From Thiodiazotropha sp050305635 (GTDB taxonomy: Bacteria > Pseudomonadota > Gammaproteobacteria > Chromatiales > Chromatiaceae), in assembly GCA_050305635.1 (NCBI GenBank), contig JBNLFS010000005.1, positions 1 to 13,377 on the forward strand: a stretch of 13,377 bases of DNA, given 5' to 3'. The notes beneath the pieces are model-generated. The model was not told the DNA's origin and did no database searches. It saw only the letters and a list, made by a program, of their open reading frames with translations. Shown here in pieces: positions 1 to 7,200 of the stretch. The stretch's first letter is position 1, and every line of letters starts with the position of its first letter. The position numbers and the translations under genes were made by a program.

Positions 1-11
1 CGCCCTGCGGG

Positions 12-106
12 AAGCCACTCAAGCCACGATTGCGGCGTTGCATCCCTTGGAAAGGGAATAGCCATTCCCTGCGGGCTGCGCCTTGCACTCGCGGCTTGAG
101 TGGCTT
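12..106. repeat. Cruciform-forming palindromic repeat element
   Basis: The arms 12-33 and 85-106 pair at 20 of 22 positions (outer arm aagccactcaagcc, perfect over 14 bases). Inside lie a GGCG/CGCC pairing (34-37 with 79-82) and a 7-bp hairpin, agggaat/attccct (53-59 with 64-70). The 9-mer ccctgcggg occurs at 3-11 and again at 67-75, so the element may extend left of the window. No reading frame is supported. The layout is that of a dispersed REP- or MITE-like palindrome; copy number in the genome is unknown from here. Its right arm ends 73 bases before the next gene, so it lies in or near that gene's promoter region. Confidence 0.65.
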
Positions 107-179
107 TCTAAATGCACGATTTATATAGGACACTACACTAGGGTGGCCGGGTTAATAATCTCCCATAGGAGTCTTACCG

Positions 180-875
180 ATGGCAAAGGACTACAAGAGT
201 TTCGCCTCGATTGCAAAAACCCGATTCCGCGCAATGGCCCAGACGCTGGGTTACGAGCAAGTCACCGGTGTCTTCTACACCAAACAGATCAGCGACTGGT
301 ACGAAAGCTTCAGCCTGCAGGCATCCTCATACGGCAACGATTTTTTCTACTTCAATTACGGCATCCAGATTCCCCATTTATGGCCTCCTTTCGATCGGGA
401 ATATGAACTGAAAAATGCGGGCTACATCATTGCCCGCCGACTGACCCATGCGGATGATCAAGGATTCGGCAACGCCACCCGGGCGGAAGTGGAACAGAGT
501 GCGGAACTCGCCCTGCAATGCTATCGGGAACAGGCTTTGCCCTGGTTTGTCGGATTTGACAGTTTCAAAGACATTGCCGAAGCCTATTTTCACAGTGTCA
601 ATCTGGATAAACACGGCCTGGGAAAACACACTCCGGAGGCCGCGCTTTCAGCGGCCAATTACGGATTGCTGCTGCGTCTCGCGGGTGAAAGAAAGACCGC
701 GATCGACTGGCTGAAGGAAGCAGAACGACTCCTCACCCTGCCCCTTTACGCCACTCGGGACGGCCGCATCGTGCACACCCGGGAACCCCAGGCCCGGATC
801 ATGAAACCCGATGCCGACGATCTGGCCACATTGGAGCGGATACGAGCCGCAATAAATGCGGACATCTCGAGATAG
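180..875 (+). CDS. Hypothetical protein, DUF4304-like
   Basis: This encodes a 231-residue soluble protein with no signal peptide or membrane segment. The ATG is preceded by AGGAG at 167-171 with 8 bases of spacing, which fixes the start. The N-terminal half has the pattern I associate with DUF4304 proteins: an amphipathic helix ending in a 'LGY..V.GVFY' turn (residues about 18-34), then a strand-rich 'WYESFSLQAS...FFYFNYGIQIP' stretch (about 40-64), then 'ARRL' (about 85-88). The C-terminal half (about 100-230) looks helical and is reminiscent of a TPR-type helix pair around 'AALSAANYGLLLRLAGERKTAIDWLKEAERLL', but this is weak. It is convergent with tsaB. The function is unknown; in my knowledge DUF4304 proteins are scattered and uncharacterised. 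The family assignment is by eye and could be wrong, but the gene itself is well supported. Confidence 0.8.
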   Translation: MAKDYKSFASIAKTRFRAMAQTLGYEQVTGVFYTKQISDWYESFSLQASSYGNDFFYFNYGIQIPHLWPPFDREYELKNAGYIIARRLTHADDQGFGNATRAEVEQSAELALQCYREQALPWFVGFDSFKDIAEAYFHSVNLDKHGLGKHTPEAALSAANYGLLLRLAGERKTAIDWLKEAERLLTLPLYATRDGRIVHTREPQARIMKPDADDLATLERIRAAINADISR

Positions 876-914
876 GCCTTATTCCGATCACACAAATGCC
901 AATCAGAATAAAGC
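876..914. terminator. Candidate bidirectional terminator between convergent genes
   Basis: An AT-rich stem, ttattccgat (879-888) with atcagaataa (902-911), pairs at 9 of 10 positions. It is extended outward by GC/GC after one mismatch, with a 13-base loop. It sits immediately after the stop of the DUF4304-like gene and 20 bases beyond the stop of tsaB on the other strand. There is no long T tract on either side, so it is weak as an intrinsic terminator. Confidence 0.35.
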
Positions 915-933
915 GACAACTCCCGGCGCATGC

Positions 934-1617
934 TCAGCCGGGTTTCTGCGCCACCTGATTACGTAGATAGACCGGCAGGGCCCGTTCAGGCGCCACCGCC
1001 CGACCGAGACGAAAATCCTCTGCCGCGAGACGCGCCACATCCTCGGCACTGCAATGAATGTCGTCCGTGAATCCCTCCAACCGACCACCCAGCCGGGTCC
1101 GCAGAGGCTCGGCACAGCAACCCCAGCCGCTGCCCACGCCGTACCAGGTCTCCTCCCCATCAGGGAGGCGCACCTGCTGTGCGGTTGCCACTTGCTCCTC
1201 GATGACCGGCTCCACCAGACCCTGCGCACCCAACCGGTAGGCCGCCCAATAGAGTTCACCCATGCGTGCATCGTAAGCCGGTAACAGACGTGTCTGACCC
1301 AGTTCACGAGTGCCCCGCTGGGCCAGCGCCGCCAGCGTGGAGACCGGAACCACCGGGAGGTCAGCACCCAGGGCAGCGCCCTGAATCACACCGGTGGCGA
1401 TCCGCACCCCGGTAAAGGAACCGGGACCGCGACCGAACGCAAGCGCATCCAGATCCGTGACCTTCAACCCGGCTTCATTGAGCAACTCATCCATCATGCC
1501 CAGCACCAACTCACTGTGACCCCTGGGTTTGATCGTGTAGCGCAGGGTGATTTCCTGGTCGATCAGCAAGGCGGCGGAGCAGGCTTCCGTTGCGGTTTCA
1601 ATGGCGAGAATCTTCAT
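934..1617 (-). CDS. tsaB: tRNA threonylcarbamoyladenosine (t6A) biosynthesis protein TsaB
   Basis: TsaB is the non-catalytic ASKHA-fold partner of TsaD. In the cytoplasm it scaffolds TsaD and TsaE, which transfer the threonylcarbamoyl group made by TsaC to A37 of ANN-decoding tRNAs. The 227 residues match the usual length (about 230). Visible hallmarks are the N-terminal 'MKILAIETATEACSAAL' phosphate-loop strand (1-17), the 'HSE' of the family (34-36), the highly conserved 'GRGPGSFTGVRIATGV' segment (62-77) and the C-terminal 'PVYLRNQVA'. The ATG at 1617 starts exactly at the conserved 'MKILAIET'; no clear Shine-Dalgarno precedes it. It lies alone on the minus strand, convergent with the upstream gene in the window. 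In many gammaproteobacteria tsaB is followed by a lipoprotein or esterase gene; that is not so here. Confidence 0.95.
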   Translation of the reverse strand: MKILAIETATEACSAALLIDQEITLRYTIKPRGHSELVLGMMDELLNEAGLKVTDLDALAFGRGPGSFTGVRIATGVIQGAALGADLPVVPVSTLAALAQRGTRELGQTRLLPAYDARMGELYWAAYRLGAQGLVEPVIEEQVATAQQVRLPDGEETWYGVGSGWGCCAEPLRTRLGGRLEGFTDDIHCSAEDVARLAAEDFRLGRAVAPERALPVYLRNQVAQKPG

Positions 1618-1710
1618 GCTTGTCCAACGGGTCAGCGTACAGGTGAAGTAACGGACGGTACGGAGCAGCCAAACAATTGGCCAGCGCCCCCGGAATGACT
1701 TTACGAAACG

Positions 1711-1716
1711 ATTATA
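1711..1716 (-). promoter_or_regulatory. Candidate -10 box for tsaB
   Basis: A perfect TATAAT reads on the minus strand 94 bases upstream of the tsaB start, in an AT-rich patch. No good -35 hexamer is found at 16-18 bases (best is CAAGTA or AAGTAA), so this is only a candidate. Confidence 0.3.
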
Positions 1717-1823
1717 AATTCTTTACAAATCTGTTACTTGCGAACCGAAAAAGGTCGCTTTTGATGGAGCATTACGGTGTGTTCCGAAGCCGCTTGATAT
1801 AACCTAAATTCTTATTTTCAGGG

Positions 1824-1956
1824 ATTTTTTACACTTCATCCAGGCCATTGACCCCATTTACGTCCACCTTCCGAATCCTACCATCAAGCATCACATCTAA
1901 CCAGCTGTAAAGGTTGGTATTTTTACCGTTTCTCAAGTATCGGAATTTTTTACACT
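1824..1956 (+). promoter_or_regulatory. Direct repeats, candidate activator-binding (UAS) sites
   Basis: The 12-mer ATTTTTTACACT occurs at 1824-1835 and 1945-1956, both times preceded by GGA or GG(A). A shorter relative, ATTTTTAC, lies inside ggtatttttacc at 1916-1927. Relative to the transcription start predicted from the -24/-12 promoter downstream (about 2045), the two full copies lie near -100/-89 and -221/-210, the usual zone for bacterial enhancer-binding proteins. The identity of any binding protein cannot be read from the sequence. The surrounding 446 bases (1618-2063) hold no ORF that I can support on either strand. Confidence 0.5.
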
Positions 1957-2017
1957 GATTGCCATCCAACAAATACAGCATTCATAACTATATGTATTTA
2001 TTCTAATACTCTAATAC

Positions 2018-2034
2018 TTGGCATCGTAATTGCT
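2018..2034 (+). promoter_or_regulatory. Sigma-54 (RpoN) -24/-12 promoter
   Basis: The sequence TTGGCATCGTAATTGCT matches the sigma-54 consensus YTGGCACG-N4-TTGCW. GG (2020-2021) and GC (2032-2033) are separated by exactly 10 bases, as required, and only the C and G that follow TGGCA deviate (TC in place of CG). It lies 30 bases upstream of the ATG of the 53-codon ORF, giving a predicted leader of about 20 bases that contains that ORF's ribosome-binding site. The repeats at 1824-1956 fit as upstream activator sites. Confidence 0.7.
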
Positions 2035-2063
2035 AGACAACAAGAAAATACAGGAAACGACCC

Positions 2064-2225
2064 ATGACCACGAACATCAAACGACTGCTGCTTACCCTGG
2101 GCTTCATGACCCTCTTCAGTGTCAGTGCGACCCTGAACACCACCCATATTTCGACCAAACAGTCGAATACCTTTGAGACCATGACCCTGAAGAACCTGGA
2201 AAGCAGCGGCTTCACCGCGGTCTGA
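2064..2225 (+). CDS. Small signal-peptide-bearing protein of unknown function (53 aa)
   Basis: A 54-codon reading frame starts with ATG, preceded by AGGAAA (2052-2057) at 6 bases, and ends in TGA. The product begins 'MTTNIKRLLLTLGFMTLFSVSA', a Lys/Arg followed by a hydrophobic core of about 14 residues and an A at a plausible signal-peptidase I site (after residue 22, V-S-A). The mature part would be only about 31 residues, polar and rich in Thr/Ser/Asn, with no Cys and no aromatic-rich or PEP-CTERM tail. I do not recognise it. The case for a real gene rests on the dedicated sigma-54-type promoter, the good ribosome-binding site and the signal sequence. It converges on the RND permease gene 67 bases away. 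Export to the periplasm or outside is inferred; an alternative is a single-span inner-membrane peptide. Confidence 0.65.
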   Translation: MTTNIKRLLLTLGFMTLFSVSATLNTTHISTKQSNTFETMTLKNLESSGFTAV

Positions 2226-2292
2226 CCGGCCACGGCCAGCCGTCACCTGGAGCATCCTGCCTACTCCCGCCGGAATACCGCTTCGCAGGCTG

Positions 2293-5200
2293 TTAGCCGA
2301 TCAGGCGCCCCGTCCCCTCACTGCTGCGTCTGCGATGCAAACGTTCCTGAAGACCCTGAATAAGATCCCATAGCACCGGTATGATGAATAAGGTCAAAGT
2401 CGTGGCCGTGGCCAGACCGGTGACGAAAGTCGAGGCCATGGTGCCCCAGATCAGAGAGTAACTGGGGATACCGATCGCCATGGGCAGCAAACCCAGGGTG
2501 GTGGTGAGCGTGGTCAGCAGAATCGGGCGCAAGCGCACATGCACACCTTCGACAATCGCTTCCTTGCGGGACATTCCGGCACGATAGCGCTTGTTGATGA
2601 AGTCGATCAGCACCAGCGCATCGTTCACTACCACACCGGCCACACCGATCACGGCAATGAAGCTGTTGATGGTGAACAGGGACTGGGTGATGAGTTTGCC
2701 GAACACCACCCCGATCAGAGCGAACACGATGGCGGATAGAATAATGAAGGGCTGCAGGTAAGATTGAAACTGGGTGGCCAGAATCACATACATCACCAGC
2801 ACTGCGATAATGAAGGCAAAGCCAAGGGATTCGAACGAGCGTTGGGTATCTTCATGCTCACCGCCGAAAATCACCGTGGCTCCGGGAAAGTCATCTCGAA
2901 CCTGAGCATAGTGTTTCCTTACGGCATTGACGATGGCCGGGGTTGAGGTGGGAGCCCCTTCGCGGATATCCGCCTTGATGCTGACGGCGCGTTGACCCTG
3001 GTAGCGTTTGATCTCACCGGATTCGTTGTAGGAGACCATGCGGACCAGATCGCGCAGGTAGACCGGCTCACCGGCCGCCTCGACCACGGGGATATAGAGC
3101 GCCTGTTCCGGATGATCGAGCGCACCGGGTTCAATCCCCAGTTTGAGATCGACCTCCTCATCGATATGCCGGTACTTGCCCAGATATCGTCCATCCAGAA
3201 CACTGGCCGCGAGTCGCGCCACCCGGGCATTGTCCAGTCCGTACTCCGCCACCCGTCGCTGATCCACCTCGAAGCGCAACACCCGCTTGGGGATGCCCTG
3301 ATCGTCATCCAGATCAATCAGATGGGGCCCAATAGACTCTGACTGGCGCATGAAGTGCAGCAGTTCCGCAGCCAACGCGGAGACCGCCCGCACATCGGCT
3401 CCGACCACCCGTACATTGATATCCTTGCCGCTTGGCGGCCCGTCACTCTGGGGGTGGATGTGCAACAGATAGCCGTCAGTTTCATACAGGGGCTTGAGCT
3501 TCTCCCGCATCCGCTCCAGGTGCGCCAATGGATCGTCGAAGGATTGATCCGACACACTGGGCATGGTGACCATGACCGAGCCGTGATTATTACCGTACAC
3601 CGGTTCATAGTCCTCGTTGAAATACATGCCCGCCAATCCACTCGCGGCCGTCGCCATGCCGGGACCGTCCTCCATCACGGTTTCCGCGATCCGCTTGACC
3701 CGTTCATTCACCTCCTCGATGGTGACGCTGCTGGGTCCCACCACATCCACGTAGTAGAGCTTGTAGTCGTCGGGAAAGAACTGGATCTTCACCAGAGGCA
3801 CGCGTCCGCTCACCGAAAGCACGATGATCACAAGAGAGACCAGGAACAGACCGATCACCACTGACACAGAGGTCAGCCGGTAGCGCATGGTGAGCCCCAA
3901 CAGCCAGCCGGTGAAGCGCCGGGCGGTGCGCATCAGCGCATTGTCCCGTTCCATCAGGTGCACCGCGCTCTGCGCCCGGGGACCGAAATCCAGGTAGTGA
4001 ATCGGCAACACCAGCAGACACTCCACCAGGGACGCGAGAATGGCGTAGGTCACCGCCTTCGGCACCAGAGCGAAGAACTGACCGATCGCTCCGGTCATGA
4101 TGAGCATCGGCAGGAACGCCGCCACCGTGGTCATGGTCGCGGAGATGACCGGAATCGCCACCTCGGCCGTACCGTTGATGATCGCATCCCGAAGGGGATG
4201 CCCCTCCTGCACATGGCGATAGATGTTCTCGGTTACCACGATCGCGTCATCCACCACGATGCCGGTTACCAGGACAAAGGAGAACAGGGTGATCTCGTTC
4301 AGGCTGTTCCCGGTGAGGAACATGATCAGCATGGTGATCATGAACGAGAACGGAATACCGATGGTCACCAGTCCGGCGTTTCGGATACCCATGAAATACC
4401 AGATGATCAGTGACACCAGGGTGATGCCCACCAGCATGTTCATACCCAGAGTGCTCAGGCCATCCTGGATGTAGACCGTAGAATCCTGGGTCAACACCAC
4501 ATCCAAACCCTGAGCCTGCAGGGAAGGTCTGAGCTCATCGAGCAGGGCGACGATCTCCGCGCGGATTCTGATCGCGTTACCATGATCTGACTTGATCACT
4601 CTCAGCCCCAGGGAGGGCTTGCCATTCACCGAGGAGAGCACGATCGCATCCCGATAACCCATGCCCAGACGGCTCACCAGGTCCTCGACCCGCACCAGGC
4701 TCCCATCCGCATCCCGTCTCACCACGGTGGACTGAACCTGTTCCAGGCTGGCGAAGCGTTCATCGAGCTTGACCAGGTACTCGCCACTGCGGTCCCGGTA
4801 CTTTCCGGCCGGGATGGTATGATTCGCCCCAACCAGCGCCTGGGAAACCTGATCGAAACTGACCCCCAGCCCCCTCAGCTTGTCAGGATCGAGAAAGACA
4901 TGAAACTCCTGGGTCTGTTCACCGGAGAAATCCACCTCCTGAACGCCGGGTAATCGCAACAGACGGGTTTTCAGCTCTTCACCAACCAGGGCCAGACTGC
5001 GATTGCTGTGCTCCCCGACCAGATTCACCATGATCACCGGCAGCCAGTCCTGCACCTTGACATTGAGCAGCTGGGGCGGATCGACCCCCTCGGGGAGTTC
5101 ATTGACGATATTCAGAACCTCGAAACGCACCTCATTGAACAGGCGGTCGTAGTCCGTATCGTCGACGAACTTCAACCTGACATTGGAACGTCCACTGAAC

Positions 5201-5454
5201 GAGGTGGCGTTGACCCACTCCACATCCTCCACATTTTCGATCGCCTCCTCGATCTTGCGGGTCACCAGACTTTCGACCTCGACCGGCGAAGCGCCCGGAT
5301 AGACCGTAGAGATGATCACCTCGCCAAAACCGAAGTTGGGATAGCGTTCCGCGGGCAGGGCGAACAGGGTGATGAACCCCACCACAATCAGGGTGACGAA
5401 CATCAGGTTGTAGAAAACCCGCTGTTTCAGAGAAAAGGCGATCAGTTCACGCAC
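2293..5454 (-). CDS. RND-family efflux transporter, inner-membrane permease subunit
   Basis: This is an AcrB/HAE1-type proton-driven pump (1053 residues, normal size) that exports drugs, lipophilic compounds or metabolites from the periplasm or inner leaflet through a tripartite complex. Features: TM1 at about 14-33; a first large porter loop (34-335) with 'YPGASPVEVESLVTRKIEEAIE' (52-73); TM2-6 at about 338-490 with the proton-relay pair D402/D403 in 'GIVVDDAIVVTENIYR'; TM7 at about 527-547; a second porter loop; and TM8-12 near the C-terminus. In TM10 the position of the AcrB lysine K940 is Asn944 ('GVVVNDALVLIDF'). This marks an RND subgroup distinct from AcrB proper, so the substrate cannot be inferred. 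The start is a GTG at 5454, 6 bases after the adaptor gene stop, with no strong Shine-Dalgarno, which suggests translational coupling. No outer-membrane factor gene is in the window. Confidence 0.93.
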   Translation of the reverse strand: MRELIAFSLKQRVFYNLMFVTLIVVGFITLFALPAERYPNFGFGEVIISTVYPGASPVEVESLVTRKIEEAIENVEDVEWVNATSFSGRSNVRLKFVDDTDYDRLFNEVRFEVLNIVNELPEGVDPPQLLNVKVQDWLPVIMVNLVGEHSNRSLALVGEELKTRLLRLPGVQEVDFSGEQTQEFHVFLDPDKLRGLGVSFDQVSQALVGANHTIPAGKYRDRSGEYLVKLDERFASLEQVQSTVVRRDADGSLVRVEDLVSRLGMGYRDAIVLSSVNGKPSLGLRVIKSDHGNAIRIRAEIVALLDELRPSLQAQGLDVVLTQDSTVYIQDGLSTLGMNMLVGITLVSLIIWYFMGIRNAGLVTIGIPFSFMITMLIMFLTGNSLNEITLFSFVLVTGIVVDDAIVVTENIYRHVQEGHPLRDAIINGTAEVAIPVISATMTTVAAFLPMLIMTGAIGQFFALVPKAVTYAILASLVECLLVLPIHYLDFGPRAQSAVHLMERDNALMRTARRFTGWLLGLTMRYRLTSVSVVIGLFLVSLVIIVLSVSGRVPLVKIQFFPDDYKLYYVDVVGPSSVTIEEVNERVKRIAETVMEDGPGMATAASGLAGMYFNEDYEPVYGNNHGSVMVTMPSVSDQSFDDPLAHLERMREKLKPLYETDGYLLHIHPQSDGPPSGKDINVRVVGADVRAVSALAAELLHFMRQSESIGPHLIDLDDDQGIPKRVLRFEVDQRRVAEYGLDNARVARLAASVLDGRYLGKYRHIDEEVDLKLGIEPGALDHPEQALYIPVVEAAGEPVYLRDLVRMVSYNESGEIKRYQGQRAVSIKADIREGAPTSTPAIVNAVRKHYAQVRDDFPGATVIFGGEHEDTQRSFESLGFAFIIAVLVMYVILATQFQSYLQPFIILSAIVFALIGVVFGKLITQSLFTINSFIAVIGVAGVVVNDALVLIDFINKRYRAGMSRKEAIVEGVHVRLRPILLTTLTTTLGLLPMAIGIPSYSLIWGTMASTFVTGLATATTLTLFIIPVLWDLIQGLQERLHRRRSSEGTGRLIG

Positions 5455-5460
5455 AACGCG

Positions 5461-6459
5461 CTACTCGGTGAAGGGTATAAAACGGTCACCCAGGGCAATG
5501 CCCGGTGCGGCAACCCGCACCCACTCCCCGTCCGGGCGTGACTCCCGGCCACGATAGACCACCGGGATCTCGGCGCCGTCCTCCCGCTTGAGCCAGTATT
5601 GTTCATAACGCTGGCGAAGCGCCTGCTCCGGCACCATGACCGCACCGTCCCGGGCCGGGACATCCAGGGTCAACGCCACACGCTGCCCACCCCGGTGTTC
5701 GGTGAGTCCCTCATCCAGCAGTAGCTGCAGGGCGATCTTACGGGAAGCGGGGTCGAAGGCCGGGGACACACGGATCAGTTCGGCGGGAAGATCCTGGCCG
5801 GTTTCCGTCAGGCTCACTCGAATGCCGGTCGATTGGAGCGCCTGCAGGGCACGATACTCATCAGCACTCAGGGCAAAAGGCACCACCAGGCGCTGGTAAT
5901 CACCCGCCACTCCGATCGACTCTCCGGTGTTGACCCATTGACCGGGTTCCACGTTCCGTTCGATTACCCGCCAACCGGATGGCGGTGCAATGCAGAGGCG
6001 CTGCAAACGCTCGTTGAGAACCTCCGCCTGTACGCTGAGTGCCTCGATTTGGGATTCGGTCTTGTCGAGATTACGCTGCGCGGTATCCAGTTGGCTTTGC
6101 GAAGAACTGTTCTGCTGCAACAACTGGCGAATCCGCGCAACCTCTTTGCGATAGTAGTCCCGATCCACCTGCAGACCCATGCGCTCCGCGCGGTTGGCGC
6201 GCAATTCCAGAGTGATGAAGGTGTCATCCACGCAGGCCAGCGCCTGACCATCCGGCAGGCTATCCCCCACATCCCCGTTCACGCTGACCACACGCCCGTT
6301 CAGCTCGGCGGACAGCACCACGCGATGGTAGGCGCGGGTAAAACCGATCTGGGTCTCCCTCTGAGTTGCGGCTATGGCTTCATAAACCGTCTCCTGAGCC
6401 TGGGCTGGCCGGAACATAAGAAGTGATTGAAACAGCACTACCAGCAGGATGTATTTCAT
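5461..6459 (-). CDS. RND efflux pump periplasmic adaptor (membrane fusion protein, HlyD/AcrA-like)
   Basis: This is the periplasmic adaptor linking the RND permease encoded just downstream to an outer-membrane channel. From the ATG at 6459 it has 332 residues. This start puts AAGG 5 bases upstream and gives a clean signal peptide, 'MKYILLVVLFQSLLMFRPAQA' in two parts: hydrophobic core 4-15 and cleavage after A21. A GTG 27 bases further upstream would add a charged extension and is less likely. There is no lipobox cysteine, so the mature protein is soluble or associates by contact. Order of domains: first lipoyl half at about 48-80 ('LNGRVVSVNGDVGDSLPDGQ'), coiled-coil hairpin about 84-155 with heptad Leu/Gln spacing, second lipoyl half about 156-188 ('APPSGWRVIERNVEPGQWV'), then beta-barrel and membrane-proximal domains ('FDPASRKIALQLLLDEG', 'VPEQAL'). 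It is the first gene of the operon. Confidence 0.9.
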   Translation of the reverse strand: MKYILLVVLFQSLLMFRPAQAQETVYEAIAATQRETQIGFTRAYHRVVLSAELNGRVVSVNGDVGDSLPDGQALACVDDTFITLELRANRAERMGLQVDRDYYRKEVARIRQLLQQNSSSQSQLDTAQRNLDKTESQIEALSVQAEVLNERLQRLCIAPPSGWRVIERNVEPGQWVNTGESIGVAGDYQRLVVPFALSADEYRALQALQSTGIRVSLTETGQDLPAELIRVSPAFDPASRKIALQLLLDEGLTEHRGGQRVALTLDVPARDGAVMVPEQALRQRYEQYWLKREDGAEIPVVYRGRESRPDGEWVRVAAPGIALGDRFIPFTE

Positions 6460-6574
6460 ATCAACCTTGATCCCTTTTTCTTCCACATGACTTACGGGCT
6501 CATCCCTGGATATCCGAAAACACGCAGATATTCTGCCGGATCAGGCATCAGCGCAGGAGGATTCTGGGTAATTT

Positions 6575-6597
6575 GTGACATGAGGCATATTTGTCAC
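6575..6597. promoter_or_regulatory. Dyad, candidate operator in the divergent intergenic region
   Basis: GTGACA (6575-6580) and its exact complement TGTCAC (6592-6597) are separated by 11 bases. The dyad lies in the 310-base gap between the efflux operon and the divergent RRM-like gene. It falls about 25-50 bases downstream of the predicted efflux start site, where a repressor would block transcription. It does not match FNR or CRP spacing. No regulator gene is adjacent. Confidence 0.35.
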
Positions 6598-6629
6598 GAT
6601 CGCGACCCGGATCGCTACCCAGGAGCGCC

Positions 6630-6658
6630 ATTATACTTTGACTTGCACACCCATTCAG
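6630..6658 (-). promoter_or_regulatory. Candidate sigma-70 promoter of the efflux operon
   Basis: On the minus strand a perfect -10 TATAAT (6630-6635) lies 17 bases from CTGAAT (6653-6658), a poor -35 (3 of 6). The leader to the adaptor ATG would be about 160 bases and would include the GTGACA dyad. Confidence 0.4.
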
Positions 6659-6667
6659 TCCTATTTT
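6638..6667 (+). promoter_or_regulatory. Candidate sigma-70 promoter of the RRM-like gene
   Basis: TTGACT (6638-6643, 5 of 6) is followed after 18 bases by TATTTT (6662-6667, 4 of 6). It overlaps the divergent efflux promoter almost back to back, so the two polymerases would compete. It leaves a leader of about 95 bases before the ATG at 6770. Confidence 0.4.
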
Positions 6668-6769
6668 AACTTCCACAGCTGAGCGTTGACGCCCGTGTTA
6701 GGAACGGACGGCTTTGTAAGTCCACCGCCCTGAACGGATTCGAGAAATCGTACAAGGAGCCGACCGTAC

Positions 6770-7174
6770 ATGTGGATTTTCTTCAAACACCTGCCGCGTG
6801 GCGTCACCGCCCAGGAGATCGCTACTATCACCCGCAAGGGCACGCACAAATCCTGGCTTCCACTGCACCTATTCACAAAACCCATAATCAAACGATCGAA
6901 AATTATCCGCATCAAGGATCCGGAGAACGACACGCTTGAATATCACGCCATTGTCCAGGTGGACAGTTCAGAACTGGCGGATACGATCGTGGAGAACTTG
7001 GACGGACGCACCGTAAACGGTGTGTTTCTCAAACCCCACCGCTATTTTCGCCGCTTTCCGAACCGGGACCGCCGCTCACGGCATGAAAGCGGAACCCCGC
7101 TCACGGAACGGCGCGTAATGGAACGACGCCGGAAAAATCTGATTACCTATGTGCTGGAGTCCGCTTGGTCCTGA
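6770..7174 (+). CDS. Small RRM-like (RNA-recognition-motif) protein with arginine-rich tail
   Basis: The product has 134 residues and no signal peptide. AAGGAG at 6754-6759 precedes the ATG at a rather long 10 bases. The first 9 residues, 'MWIFFKHLP', look like the RNP2 strand of an RRM, followed by the typical 'GVT..EI' start of helix 1 (11-17). 'EYHAIVQVDSSELADTIVENLDGRTVNGVFLKPHRY' (57-92, in two parts: strand 3 and helix 2 plus strand 4) closely follows the beta-alpha-beta pattern at the end of an RRM. The tail is strongly basic, with 'RRFPNRDRRS' (94-103) and 'ERRVMERRRKN' (113-123), suggesting nucleic-acid or ribosome contact. The assignment is by pattern only; the aromatic residues of the usual RNP1 octamer are not clearly present. 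The gene is single, divergent from the efflux operon and convergent with the lipase gene (26 bases apart). Confidence 0.75.
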   Translation: MWIFFKHLPRGVTAQEIATITRKGTHKSWLPLHLFTKPIIKRSKIIRIKDPENDTLEYHAIVQVDSSELADTIVENLDGRTVNGVFLKPHRYFRRFPNRDRRSRHESGTPLTERRVMERRRKNLITYVLESAWS

Positions 7175-7200
7175 ACCCGCCGTCCCATCCGCCCCGGTTA

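Noticed and set aside
2064..2225. PEP-CTERM protein at the sigma-54 promoter
   Set aside because: The C-terminus (LESSGFTAV) lacks the PEP motif, transmembrane segment and basic tail, so only the promoter style could suggest that system.
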